From Algirhabdus cladophorae (lineage in GTDB: Bacteria > Pseudomonadota > Alphaproteobacteria > Rhodobacterales > Rhodobacteraceae), in NCBI RefSeq assembly GCF_044772865.1, contig NZ_CP173029.1, forward strand, positions 2,046,001-2,110,000: 64,000 bases of DNA, given 5' to 3'. Positions 24,793 through 33,851 of this stretch are shown one piece after another (the stretch's first letter is position 1; each line of letters starts with the position of its first letter). The position numbers were made by a program, and so were the translations under genes. The notes under the pieces were generated by a model, which was given only the letters and a program-made list of their open reading frames with translations, was not told where the DNA came from and made no database searches.

Positions 24793-25101
24793 ATGACGCA
24801 ATTCACCCAAAATATGATCGCGCTGAACACCCTTCAGATCGCCGGATTTGTTGGGTTCTTTATCTACATTTGGATTTTTGCAGCCGTCCAATTTGGGGCC
24901 ATGAACGGCAATAGCGCCGCTTATTCTTTGGGCAATGTTCTGGCAGCCTCACTGGTCGGTCTTAGCCTTTTGGAGAAGTTCGATCTGGCCTCGGCACTAT
25001 TCATTGGCAGTTGGATCTTATTCGGTCTGTGCGGCCTGATCCTGCGGATCCGCAAACCCCGTATTGCCGCCAACACAAACACGTCTACTCACACGCATTA
25101 A
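24793..25101 (+). CDS. Small membrane protein, CBU_0592-like
   Basis: A 102-residue protein with three hydrophobic helices: TLQIAGFVGFFIYIWIFAAV, AYSLGNVLAASLVGLSLL and SALFIGSWILFGLCGLIL, ending in a His/Thr-rich tail NTSTHTH. The spacing NGNSAAYSLGNVLAASLVGLSL matches the CBU_0592-type small membrane family. No function is established. A LysE-type exporter follows 13 bases later on the same strand, so the two are probably co-transcribed. Confidence 0.75.
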   Translation: MTQFTQNMIALNTLQIAGFVGFFIYIWIFAAVQFGAMNGNSAAYSLGNVLAASLVGLSLLEKFDLASALFIGSWILFGLCGLILRIRKPRIAANTNTSTHTH

Positions 25102-25114
25102 GGAAGACACTTCA

Positions 25115-25726
25115 ATGACTTACCTCGACACTTTTTCATATTTTGCAACGATCTTGGCAGTTGCTGTGGCCCCAGGCCCAGTGGTCTTGATGTTGATGGT
25201 GCGGGCCGCCAGCAACGACACGAAAGGGGCTATCGGGTTTGCCACTGGATATGCACTTGGCGGCGTTTTGATCCTTTCGGCGGTCTGTTTTGGCCTTGGC
25301 GCATGGCTGACCGCGATGCCCGAGATTTTCGAATATTCCAAGTATATCATGTTGGCTTATCTCTTGTGGTTGGCCTACGGAATTTGGCGCGGCGGCTTTG
25401 ATATGACGTCCAACTGTGCCACCCCGCGTGCCACGTCAATCAAGGCGGTTTTTGCAGGCACCACGACTTGTTTTATCTCGCCCTATATGATGGTTCTGTT
25501 GCCTTTGATGTTGCCTGGCATCGTCGACATGGACACCCTTGATACACCCCGTTTTGTCGCCCTGTCCGCAGTCACTTTCTTGGGCATTACCGTTGGGTCT
25601 GGCTTGGTCATCGGGTTTTCAGCACAACTGCGCCGCTTGGTGCGCCGTCCCGAACATATGGTCCGCATGAACCGCATCCTTGCGGGGATCCTGGCGGTAG
25701 GCGGTGGTGTGATGGCCTTTACCTAA
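25115..25726 (+). CDS. LysE/RhtB-family amino acid exporter
   Basis: A 203-residue integral membrane protein with about six helices. Family marks are the N-terminal AVAVAPGPVVLMLMVRAASN and the GAIGFATGYALGG that follows. Members export basic amino acids, homoserine, threonine or related compounds; the substrate here is not evident. The start MTYLDTF at 25115 has AAGGAAG upstream. It sits 13 bases after the small membrane protein gene. Confidence 0.88.
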   Translation: MTYLDTFSYFATILAVAVAPGPVVLMLMVRAASNDTKGAIGFATGYALGGVLILSAVCFGLGAWLTAMPEIFEYSKYIMLAYLLWLAYGIWRGGFDMTSNCATPRATSIKAVFAGTTTCFISPYMMVLLPLMLPGIVDMDTLDTPRFVALSAVTFLGITVGSGLVIGFSAQLRRLVRRPEHMVRMNRILAGILAVGGGVMAFT

Positions 25727-25920
25727 TTCAAGAATTTCGAGCAGGCCACGCGTCTTCCTGATGGTCTGTTCGAGATAAGATGCTGCTGCTGGATGCGGTG
25801 ACCCCGAACTGCCTCGTCTAGCAGCAGACATCGCTTAAATTTTCACCAAATGTTCCCTTTCGACCCCCGCGCACCATCTGATGTGTCGCGTTCTTGAAAT
25901 CCTTTGACTAGAGTAACCAG

Positions 25921-27699
25921 ATGTCCGCAGATAAAGACCCAGACCTGACCCCCGACGGCGTAGTAGACCAGCTATACGATATCGCCCTTGATCCGGGATC
26001 GTTGGATCAGTTCATCGACGTGTGGAATACCGCCGGACTAGACGCAGGCGAGGCGCGCCGCATGGTTGAAGAAATTGATCAGTTTGATGCCGCATTCCAT
26101 CACCACCTCAAGCGGGCCGAGACGTTTTTGCACCGCAATTCCGGTCAAGACAGCGCGGCCCTTTCGGATGCCCTTGCCCCGTTTGAAAACCTCGCAGCCC
26201 TTATTCTTGATCGCAGCTTCCAAGTCGTGGCCTGCAATGCCGGTGCGCAACAATCCTTTGGCCTGAGCGAAGGGTCTGGTTTGCAGGGCATGCCCCTGTC
26301 GGGCCCTGCACGGGCTGAGTTTGAAAACACCCTCAGCGCATTGGCGCATTCCCCCGCGAAATCTGAGATTTTGCTAAACCTGACTTTGGATGATGCCCAA
26401 GGCTCAACCCTGTTTCACATCCGCCGTTTGGCCAACACCGGCCCTGATAATCAGGTGATGATGCTGATTGTGACCACGCAATATCATTGGCAGCCTGTGT
26501 TGGGAAAAACCCTAGAGGACGTTTTCAAATTAACACTGGCCGAGATTGGCGTGGTGCGGGCCCTGATCGAAGGGATGGACGCCAAAACCATCGCCTCAGA
26601 TCGTGGCACCAGCGAAGGCACGGTACGATCCCAGATCAAGTCGATCTTGTCGAAAATGAACGCGCGGTCCCAATCAGAGGTAATCCGGCTGGTGCTTTCC
26701 TTGCGCGAAGTCACCCAAGGCGCGCAGGAAAACACCAATGCGCGGATTGCACCCGCGCAGTCCGTGTCGAGTGACTGGTTGGACAGCGAGGTTTGGAAAC
26801 CGTTCAAGACCCTGACCCTGCCCGACGGGCGTCGCATGGACTACCACGACATGGGTCCCGTGACCGGTGCTCCGATCCTGTTTAGCCATATGGGCTATTG
26901 CATGGCGCGGTGGTCAGCACCGATGATCACTATGGCCTTTCAGCATGGATTACGGATCATTTGCCCCATTCGCGCAGGCTACGGCCAAAGCGAAAACATC
27001 GATCCCAAAGGGGATGTGATCAAGGCCACACGTGAAGACACTCTGGCGCTGTTGGAGCATTTGGATATCAAAAGACTGCCTTATGTGATCCAAGGCAATG
27101 ATCTGCTGTGCGCAGTGGATCTAGCCGCCAAGAGGCCAGATATTGTAAGTGAAATCATAGGCTTAGGCGCGCGGCCCTGCCTGCCCGGCGACCAACATTA
27201 CGCCGAGATGGGCAAATGGCATCGGTTCTTTTTATCCACTGCAAAACATTCCCCACATTTGCTGACTTTTACGGTCAAAGCCGCCGTTTCCATGACAAAA
27301 CGCGTAGGCGTGGTCGAAATGTTCAAGCATTTCAACAAATATTCTGCGGCGGACATGGCCCTTTTGGATGACCCGTACCATCTGCCCATTTTGATCGCGA
27401 ATGCCCAATTGACCGCCAGCAAAAACACCAATGTAGCGCAGGCCTACATCATGGAAGTTCTGGCCTCGGAAAGCGACTGGTCCGACCGTATGTTGGCCGC
27501 CAAAAACACACCCACATGGTTTGTGAACGGCATCGAAGACCCCTCAACGGACGTGGCGACCATCGCGCTTTATCGCGAGACCTATCCCTGGATCGACATC
27601 GAAGTGGTGCAAAACGCCGGTCAAATGTTGATCTACCAACATTACGAAACGCTTATTCCGCAATTTGCCAAAGCGGCTCGGGCAGCGTTGGACGCCTAA
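25921..27699 (+). CDS. LuxR-type regulator fused to a degenerate alpha/beta-hydrolase domain
   Basis: A 592-residue fusion. Residues about 75-190 are PAS-like (ALILDRSFQVVACNAGAQQS). Residues about 200-260 are a LuxR/GerE helix-turn-helix (LTLAEIGVVRALIEGMDAKT, SEGTVRSQIKSILSKMNARS). Residues about 295-590 are an alpha/beta-hydrolase (GAPILFSHMGYCMARWSAPM, CPIRAGYGQSENIDP). The nucleophile elbow reads IQGNDLLCA, with Asp394 where serine is usual, and the C-terminal NAGQML has Gln568 where the catalytic histidine should be; Asp540 is retained. The domain therefore probably senses a ligand instead of turning it over. It lies convergent to the hyu operon, 19 bases away. Confidence 0.85.
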   Translation: MSADKDPDLTPDGVVDQLYDIALDPGSLDQFIDVWNTAGLDAGEARRMVEEIDQFDAAFHHHLKRAETFLHRNSGQDSAALSDALAPFENLAALILDRSFQVVACNAGAQQSFGLSEGSGLQGMPLSGPARAEFENTLSALAHSPAKSEILLNLTLDDAQGSTLFHIRRLANTGPDNQVMMLIVTTQYHWQPVLGKTLEDVFKLTLAEIGVVRALIEGMDAKTIASDRGTSEGTVRSQIKSILSKMNARSQSEVIRLVLSLREVTQGAQENTNARIAPAQSVSSDWLDSEVWKPFKTLTLPDGRRMDYHDMGPVTGAPILFSHMGYCMARWSAPMITMAFQHGLRIICPIRAGYGQSENIDPKGDVIKATREDTLALLEHLDIKRLPYVIQGNDLLCAVDLAAKRPDIVSEIIGLGARPCLPGDQHYAEMGKWHRFFLSTAKHSPHLLTFTVKAAVSMTKRVGVVEMFKHFNKYSAADMALLDDPYHLPILIANAQLTASKNTNVAQAYIMEVLASESDWSDRMLAAKNTPTWFVNGIEDPSTDVATIALYRETYPWIDIEVVQNAGQMLIYQHYETLIPQFAKAARAALDA

Positions 27700-27718
27700 G
27701 CCGCTAAAGGTGTGCAGG

Positions 27719-28558
27719 TCAGGATTTTGCCACGTCGTCCTCGTTGAGGTTCAACGCCGCAAGCCCGCTTTCGCCCAGTGGAATTGTCGAAAATGGCCCG
27801 CCGTGGCACATATTGGCCGCATCTTGGGGATCTAGTGGCCCGTATTCAGCATAGATCTCTTTGGCATAGGCTTCGGCATTATCTTTGGGATGGTAGCCCA
27901 GATGCCGGGCCTTCGTGTTGTCCACCGGGGCACGGTCATTGTTTGAGACACCGTAAACCACGGAAAATCCTACGATAGGCGTGTCGATGGCGCGTTCGAC
28001 CATGTGGATCAGGTCATCATAGCTAAGCCATGTGCCAACTGCGCGCGGATTGGTCGGTTGCGCTGCGGACAGAATGCGCATGCACACAGCCTCGACCCCG
28101 CGTTTATCCCAATACATGCTCGCCAGATCCTCGGCAAAGCATTTGGCAAGACCATAAAAGGTGTCCGGGCGATGCGGCGCATCAATGCCAATGAAATCCG
28201 TCTTTTTGTGCATGCCAACCGCATGGATTGACGAGGCATAAACCACGCGGCGCACCCCGTTGCGATAGGCCGCTTCCCAGATGTTATAGGCCCCTATAAA
28301 GTTAGGCCCCAAAAGCGTTTCAAACGGGGCTTCATCACCGATCGCGCCAAAATGCACAACCATATCGGCGCCCTCCAGCAGGGCCTCCATCGCTGGCAAA
28401 TCCGCCAGATCGGCCTGCACATAGCGTTCGCCATCGTGCAGTGACGTAGGCGCCTCAAGGATATCGGTGCTGACCAATTCATCGCAAAGTTTCGACAAGG
28501 GTTCGCGCAAATAGGATCCCAAACGGCCACGAGCCCCGGTTAAAACAAGCTTTTTCAT
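27719..28558 (-). CDS. NAD-dependent epimerase/dehydratase family, uronate dehydrogenase-like
   Basis: A 279-residue extended SDR. It has the Rossmann motif LTGARGRLGSYL, the active-site serine region YASSIHAVG, and the Tyr-Lys pair in YGLAKCFAEDLASMYWDK. The layout and the segments GVSNNDRAPVDN, LGYHPKDNAEAYA and the CHGGPF tail closely resemble uronate dehydrogenase (Udh), which oxidises galacturonate or glucuronate to the aldarolactone. It is the last gene of the hyuA-hyuB-FAD oxidoreductase unit, 23 bases after the latter. A role in that pathway rather than uronate oxidation is possible. Confidence 0.8.
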   Translation of the reverse strand: MKKLVLTGARGRLGSYLREPLSKLCDELVSTDILEAPTSLHDGERYVQADLADLPAMEALLEGADMVVHFGAIGDEAPFETLLGPNFIGAYNIWEAAYRNGVRRVVYASSIHAVGMHKKTDFIGIDAPHRPDTFYGLAKCFAEDLASMYWDKRGVEAVCMRILSAAQPTNPRAVGTWLSYDDLIHMVERAIDTPIVGFSVVYGVSNNDRAPVDNTKARHLGYHPKDNAEAYAKEIYAEYGPLDPQDAANMCHGGPFSTIPLGESGLAALNLNEDDVAKS

Positions 28559-28581
28559 AGTCTTACGATCCTTTTTGCACG

Positions 28582-29796
28582 TTAAATGACGGCTTTTTCG
28601 ATGATAGGTGTGTTATTGGGAATGCGCGCGTAGTTGAACGGGCTCAGATCCAGCGCGCGGTACTCGCCGTAGGTCAGCCATTCCGCCGTTGCGCGCCCCA
28701 TGGCAGGCGATTGTTGCAGCCCGTGGCCGGAAAACCCATTGAGGAAAATGAAGTTTTCGACCTCCGTATGGGGGCCAAGAACCGCGTTTTGGTCAAAGGT
28801 ATTGAAGGCATAATGCCCCGCCCATTCTGTGACAACTTTGATCGCTTCAAACTGCGGGATCCGAGTGGCGATGATCGGCCAAACATGGCTTTCCCACCGG
28901 CTGTGATCCATGTGGAAGTCGTCAAAATCGACCGCTGGATCAGGATCTGCGGGGCAGCCTGCCAGATAGGTTTTGGGGCCGTCTTGGCGAAAGTGTACGC
29001 CAGAGGGATCAATTGTCAGCGGCAAATCGCGATCCAAGGGTTGTTCGGCGGAAAAGATCCAAGTGAACCGTTTGCGCGGCTCAACCGGAATATCCAAGCC
29101 CGCCATGGCCGCTGTTCGATTGGCGCGCGGCCCCGAGGCATTGACCACCTGACCACAGCTCACCACCTCACCCGAGGCCAATGTGATGCTCTCGACCCGT
29201 GTCCCAGCGGCATTTTTGGTAATCGCGACAACTTCGTTGCTGATGTATTCAACACCGTGATCCTGCGCCGAGCGCCGCCACCAATCAAATACCGTGCCGC
29301 CATCCCAATAGCCCTCATCCTTGAGGTTGATGGAGCCAAGCACGAGGTCGTCGACGTTATAAAACGGATAGTTTTGCGCAATTTGGTCTGGCGTCATCAA
29401 TTGCGTCTCGGCACCTGCGGCCAATTGCACAGACTGATTTTCGCGCAGGGTTTGGGCAAAAGCTTCGGTATCGGCCAAATACATATAGCCATAGTTTTGG
29501 ATCGTTTGCTCGGGCACGCGGGCATCGCCGATGTGTTCGGGCAGGTTCTTGACGAAATCTGCAGCAAACTGGCTGATTTTGACGTTCAGTTCGGCTGAAA
29601 ACTGTTGGCGCATACAGCTGTTGGTATGAGCGGTCGAAGAGTTTTCGTAGCTGGGATCACGTTCCACAACCAAAACCCGCCCGTCAAAGTCAGGCATCTG
29701 GGTTAAGAACCACGCAGCAGAAGATCCCATGATCGCACCCCCGATGATGATCACATCATAGGTGCTGTGGTGCGGCGTCGCTAACTGCCCTTTCAT
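28582..29796 (-). CDS. FAD-dependent amine/amino acid oxidoreductase (DAO family)
   Basis: A 404-residue flavoprotein of the D-amino acid / sarcosine oxidase fold. The FAD-binding motif is DVIIIGGAIMGSSAAW at residues about 14-29, with VLVVERDPSYENSST next. The C-terminal GFSGHGLQQSPAMGRATAEW is the conserved flavin-contacting stretch of the DAO family. It probably oxidises an N-substituted or free amino acid. Its ATG immediately follows the hyuB stop (TGA then ATG), so it is translationally linked to the hydantoinase-type genes. The substrate may be the amino acid they release, but this is inference. Confidence 0.85.
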   Translation of the reverse strand: MKGQLATPHHSTYDVIIIGGAIMGSSAAWFLTQMPDFDGRVLVVERDPSYENSSTAHTNSCMRQQFSAELNVKISQFAADFVKNLPEHIGDARVPEQTIQNYGYMYLADTEAFAQTLRENQSVQLAAGAETQLMTPDQIAQNYPFYNVDDLVLGSINLKDEGYWDGGTVFDWWRRSAQDHGVEYISNEVVAITKNAAGTRVESITLASGEVVSCGQVVNASGPRANRTAAMAGLDIPVEPRKRFTWIFSAEQPLDRDLPLTIDPSGVHFRQDGPKTYLAGCPADPDPAVDFDDFHMDHSRWESHVWPIIATRIPQFEAIKVVTEWAGHYAFNTFDQNAVLGPHTEVENFIFLNGFSGHGLQQSPAMGRATAEWLTYGEYRALDLSPFNYARIPNNTPIIEKAVI

Positions 29797-31503
29797 TCAA
29801 GTCTCTCCTTGATCACGTGTTTTTAGAACCTCAGCCGCTGCAGCGGCACTTAGACCATACACGTCCTGTGCCACTTCAACCGAGATATACCCCCGTGCCA
29901 AGTCCTGTTTGACCAAATCGGGGTCGCGATCCTTTGGCGCGCCGTAACCACCGCCCCCCGGGAAGGCCATCATGACTTTGCGGCCGTGGGGCACAAATTG
30001 TTTGCCTTTCACGCGCATCGCCGTGCCATCATCCAAAGCAATTGTGGTCGCAGCCCCCTCGGCCCCGCCGTTTCGGCCTTTGGCAGGGTGCTGTCCCCGG
30101 TCAAACATCGCTTGGATATCAAATTCAAAGCCGGGCATAGCGCCTACTTCCATGAACTGGCCCAATCCGCCGCGCGTGGCCCCTGCACCACCAGAATCGG
30201 GCCGCAATTCTTTGCGCCAGACGATCACGGGCCCTGCATGTTCTGTGGCCTCAATAGGCATAGTCATCACCCCGGATGGAAACGCTGTGGCACTTAGCCC
30301 ATCATGGTTGGGCCGCGCACCAGAGCCGCCTGAATTAAAGGTCAAAACCTCTGATCGTTTGGCATCAGGCGGTGTGGGCTGATCCGCGGCGGGGCGCAAA
30401 CTGACCTGAAAGTTGCACAGGCATCCGGCCCCTTCTGCAGGTACAACACCGGGCACGATCTGATCAAAGGCATTGAACACTGCATCGGGCACAAAATGCC
30501 CAACGATGTGGCGCAAAGCCACGGGGGCTGGATGGACCGCGTTCACAATCGTATTGTCCAGCGCCGTGATCTGAAACGGAGCAAGGGACGCGTGATTGTT
30601 AGGGATTTCGGGTGCAATAGCGACCTTCAGCGCATAACACGCGTAGGCTTTGGTATAAACCAGCGGGCAGTTGATGCCCTTTTTGTCCACACCGCTGGTC
30701 CCCGTGAAATCCGACACGATCCTGTCGCCTAAAATTCGTACTGTCACGTTCAATGTGATTGGCGTGTCGAACCCATCCATGACCAGCGATCCCGTGGCCT
30801 CGGTCTGGGGTAAAGCGGCAATGGCTTTGAGTGTCGCGGCACGGGAGTTTTCAAAGATAAAGGTTGCGATCCCGTCCAAATCCGGCAGATCAAATTCGGC
30901 CATCATATCGATCAACCGCCGATGTCCGATCTCGTTACAGGTGGCCAAGGCGTACATATCACCGATCAACTGATCCGGTTCACGCACATTGCCGCGCACG
31001 ATGCGAATAAGGGTTTGATCCACTTCGCCGCGCTCGGCAAATTTCATAATCGGCAGATAAAGACCCTCTTCGTAGATGCTGGCGGCATCTGCGCCGAAGC
31101 CGCGCCCACCGATGTCCACGATATGGGCCGTACAAGCGAAAAACCCGATCAACTGGCCGCGATAAAACGACGGGCTGACCATGGTGATGTCGTGCAAATG
31201 CCCAGTGCCTTCCCACGGATCATTGGTCACATACACATCGCCTTCAAACATCTGATCAAATCCGATGCGCCGGATAAAATGCGCCACTGCATCCGCCATG
31301 GCATTCACATGCCCCGGTGTCCCTGTAACCGCTTGTGCCAACATGCGCCCTTGGGTGTCATAAACCCCAGCAGAGAGATCCCCAGCCTCACGCACAGAGG
31401 TGGAAAAGGCTGTGCGCACAAGGGCTTGGGCCTGTTCTTCGACCACGGAAATCAGCCTATTCCACATCACATGATAGGCAACTTTTGAGACGTTTGAACT
31501 CAT
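29797..31503 (-). CDS. hyuB: Hydantoinase B / 5-oxoprolinase beta-type subunit
   Basis: A 568-residue HyuB-family subunit. Family segments are SVREAGDLSAGVYDTQGRML, TGTPGHVNAMADAV, DVYVTNDPWEGTGHLHDITM, NCPLVYTKAYACYALK and PEGAGCLCNFQVS-like (PAEGAGCLCNFQVSLRP). With HyuA it forms an ATP-dependent amidohydrolase (N-methylhydantoinase, 5-oxoprolinase or acetone carboxylase-like); the exact substrate is not fixed. The start MSSNVSKV at 31503 overlaps the hyuA stop by 4 bases (ATGA), which argues against the longer in-frame start at 31542. Confidence 0.88.
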   Translation of the reverse strand: MSSNVSKVAYHVMWNRLISVVEEQAQALVRTAFSTSVREAGDLSAGVYDTQGRMLAQAVTGTPGHVNAMADAVAHFIRRIGFDQMFEGDVYVTNDPWEGTGHLHDITMVSPSFYRGQLIGFFACTAHIVDIGGRGFGADAASIYEEGLYLPIMKFAERGEVDQTLIRIVRGNVREPDQLIGDMYALATCNEIGHRRLIDMMAEFDLPDLDGIATFIFENSRAATLKAIAALPQTEATGSLVMDGFDTPITLNVTVRILGDRIVSDFTGTSGVDKKGINCPLVYTKAYACYALKVAIAPEIPNNHASLAPFQITALDNTIVNAVHPAPVALRHIVGHFVPDAVFNAFDQIVPGVVPAEGAGCLCNFQVSLRPAADQPTPPDAKRSEVLTFNSGGSGARPNHDGLSATAFPSGVMTMPIEATEHAGPVIVWRKELRPDSGGAGATRGGLGQFMEVGAMPGFEFDIQAMFDRGQHPAKGRNGGAEGAATTIALDDGTAMRVKGKQFVPHGRKVMMAFPGGGGYGAPKDRDPDLVKQDLARGYISVEVAQDVYGLSAAAAAEVLKTRDQGET

Positions 31504-33632
31504 CGGGCCTCTCCCTTGTGCGCAGGTGTGATGTCGAGGCATCCGTCTGATTGGCGCAGGCCAGTGCGGCTGGCAGGCAGGATGATCGTGGTTTCCAATT
31601 CAGTGATCACGGCAGGCCCTGCGATGGTCTGACCCGTGGTCATGACCGACCGCTCAGCCACAGTTGCAGTGCCAAAATCGCCGAGGGCTGCATCAAAAAC
31701 AGGCCGTGTTCCTGTGGCCGTGGCCGGTTGCGCCGCCTCGGCCTGATCTACAGGTGCAACAGGCGTGGGCGGAGTGGTGGCGTTCACGGACCAGACGGTA
31801 ATCTCTACATCCAAGCCTTCGACGGGACGGCCAAACAGTTTGGTATATTCTGCATCAAAACGCGCACGAAACTGGGCAGGGTCCGGGTTTGCAGCCTCAG
31901 CGGTGCTCAGCACAATAGGGATTTCCCAGCCTTGCCCTGTGTAGCGCATATAGGCTTTAAATTCGGCGATGATCGGACTGTGGGCATCACAGCTGCGCAC
32001 GAATTGCGTGGCTTCTGTTTGCAATTGCGCCAGCAGGTCCGTCACTGCGGCGGCATCAAAGGCACTGAGACGCATGTAAACAGACCGGTTGGCCTCGAAA
32101 CTAAACGGTGCGCGCAAAAAGCCGATGGCCGACCCCACCCCTGCCCCGGGCGGGACAAGACAGCGCGAAACACCTAATTTTTCGCACAACCGTGCGGCAT
32201 GCAGCGGCGCGGCCCCGCCAAAGGCAATCATGGTGTATTCGGCCAGATCCTCGCCGTTTTCCACTGCATGAACTCGGGCAGCATTGGCCATGTTTTCATC
32301 CACAACCTCGGCCACGCCAAAGGCCGCCTCGGTCGCCGTCATCTCCAGCGCGGTGCCTACATGGGTTTCAAATGCGGTTTGCGCCGCTTGGGTGTCCAAC
32401 GGAATAGTGCCCCCGGCAAACTGGTCGGGATCCAGCTTGCCCAATACAAGATCAGCATCCGTCACCGCAGGACGTGCGCCACCACGGCCGTAACACGCAG
32501 GTCCCGGTTCGGACCCTGCACTTTCCGGCCCAACGCGGATCTGCGACAGGCTATCGACATGTGCCAGACTGCCGCCACCTGCACCGATTTCCACCATATC
32601 AATTACTGGGATCGAGATCGGCATGCCCGACCCCTTTTTGAACCGATAGGTTCGGGCCACTTCAAAGACCCTGCTGGTTTTGGGCGTTTGATCTTTGATC
32701 AGGCAAATCTTGGCTGTGGTGCCCCCCATATCAAAGCTGAGGACCTTGTCCAAACCATAGCGCGCCGCAATGTGGGCTGCAAAAACAGCACCGCCTGCTG
32801 GCCCACTTTCGACCAAACGCACAGGGAAGTCAGCGGCGTTCTGGATCGAGATGATCCCCCCTCCCGAGTGCATCAAAAAGATCCGGCAGGCCACTCCTTC
32901 GGTCTGCATGCGCGCCTCAAGCCGCCCCAGATAGGAGGCCATGAGCGGCTTGATATAGGCGTTGGCCACAACCGTGTTGAACCGTTCGTATTCGCGCATC
33001 TGGGGCGAGACTTCGCAAGACAGCGACACGGCCACTTGGGGCAGTTTTTGCGCCAAGACCTCGCGGATCATCTGTTCATGGGACGGGTTCAGATAGGAAT
33101 GGATCAGGCCAACAGCGACGCTTTCGACACCGGCCTTTGCGATCTGTTCGACCACAGCCTCAATATCAGCGCGCTCAAGTGGGATCATCACCTGCCCCTT
33201 GGCATTGACGCGTTCGGCAAGGGTAAAGCGCATCTGACGCGGCAACAAAGGTTCCGGCAAGGTCAGGTTCAAATCATACTGTTCAAACCGGCTTTCCGTG
33301 CGCATTTCAATCACGTCACGAAACCCGCTGGTGGTGATCAAAGCGGTCTTTGCACCGCGCCGTTCGATCAAAGCGTTGGTGGCCAAGGTCGTCCCGTGGA
33401 TTACTTGCCCGATCTGCGCGGGATCGATGCCTGCCTTGGCGCAAACCTGATGCATGCCCTCGACAATGGCAGCCTCGGGGGCTGCATAAGTTGTCAGGAC
33501 TTTAGTGGAATATTGCTGAGGCCCTGTTTCACCCGGCACTTCAAGCACCAGATCCGTAAAGGTCCCACCAATATCAACGCCCAAACGGGCCATGTCAGAT
33601 GTCGTTGATTTCATCCGCTCAGAGTGGCGCAT
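31500..33632 (-). CDS. hyuA: Hydantoinase A / 5-oxoprolinase alpha-type subunit
   Basis: A 710-residue HyuA-family ATPase subunit of the actin-like ATPase fold. Motifs are RLGVDIGGTFTDLVLE, IHGTTLATNALIERRG, HSGGGIISIQNA, LVESGPAGGAVFAAHIA and LSFDMGGTTAKICLI. It should drive ATP-dependent ring opening of a hydantoin or oxoproline-like substrate with HyuB. The start at 33632 is kept because a GGGGGG element lies just before it; in-frame ATGs at 33614 and 33593 are alternatives, since the conserved domain begins only at MARLGVDIGG. It is the first gene of a four-gene unit. Confidence 0.88.
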   Translation of the reverse strand: MRHSERMKSTTSDMARLGVDIGGTFTDLVLEVPGETGPQQYSTKVLTTYAAPEAAIVEGMHQVCAKAGIDPAQIGQVIHGTTLATNALIERRGAKTALITTSGFRDVIEMRTESRFEQYDLNLTLPEPLLPRQMRFTLAERVNAKGQVMIPLERADIEAVVEQIAKAGVESVAVGLIHSYLNPSHEQMIREVLAQKLPQVAVSLSCEVSPQMREYERFNTVVANAYIKPLMASYLGRLEARMQTEGVACRIFLMHSGGGIISIQNAADFPVRLVESGPAGGAVFAAHIAARYGLDKVLSFDMGGTTAKICLIKDQTPKTSRVFEVARTYRFKKGSGMPISIPVIDMVEIGAGGGSLAHVDSLSQIRVGPESAGSEPGPACYGRGGARPAVTDADLVLGKLDPDQFAGGTIPLDTQAAQTAFETHVGTALEMTATEAAFGVAEVVDENMANAARVHAVENGEDLAEYTMIAFGGAAPLHAARLCEKLGVSRCLVPPGAGVGSAIGFLRAPFSFEANRSVYMRLSAFDAAAVTDLLAQLQTEATQFVRSCDAHSPIIAEFKAYMRYTGQGWEIPIVLSTAEAANPDPAQFRARFDAEYTKLFGRPVEGLDVEITVWSVNATTPPTPVAPVDQAEAAQPATATGTRPVFDAALGDFGTATVAERSVMTTGQTIAGPAVITELETTIILPASRTGLRQSDGCLDITPAHKGEAR

Positions 33633-33851
33633 TTACCCCCCGCCGACAAATTCAAAAAATCTATTGGCGTGATAGGAATTTGTGATCAACGGCTGGTGGG
33701 GCTTTATTTCGCAAGCGCCAAGATTTCTAAACCAATCATGTCAGCATTGGGGTATCAAGGCTTTTGGGCACGGGGCACCGGATGTGATGGCAGGCGTCTT
33801 TGACGGCAGGAACTTGGTGCAAAAACACTTAGGATCTGCAAGCGGCGCCAT

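Noticed and set aside
28582..29796. FAD oxidoreductase as a possible mgd (N-methylglutamate dehydrogenase) subunit
   Set aside because: The Mgd complex needs SoxA-, SoxB-, SoxD- and SoxG-like partners, none of which is adjacent. The gene is instead fused into a hydantoinase operon 20 kb from gmaS.
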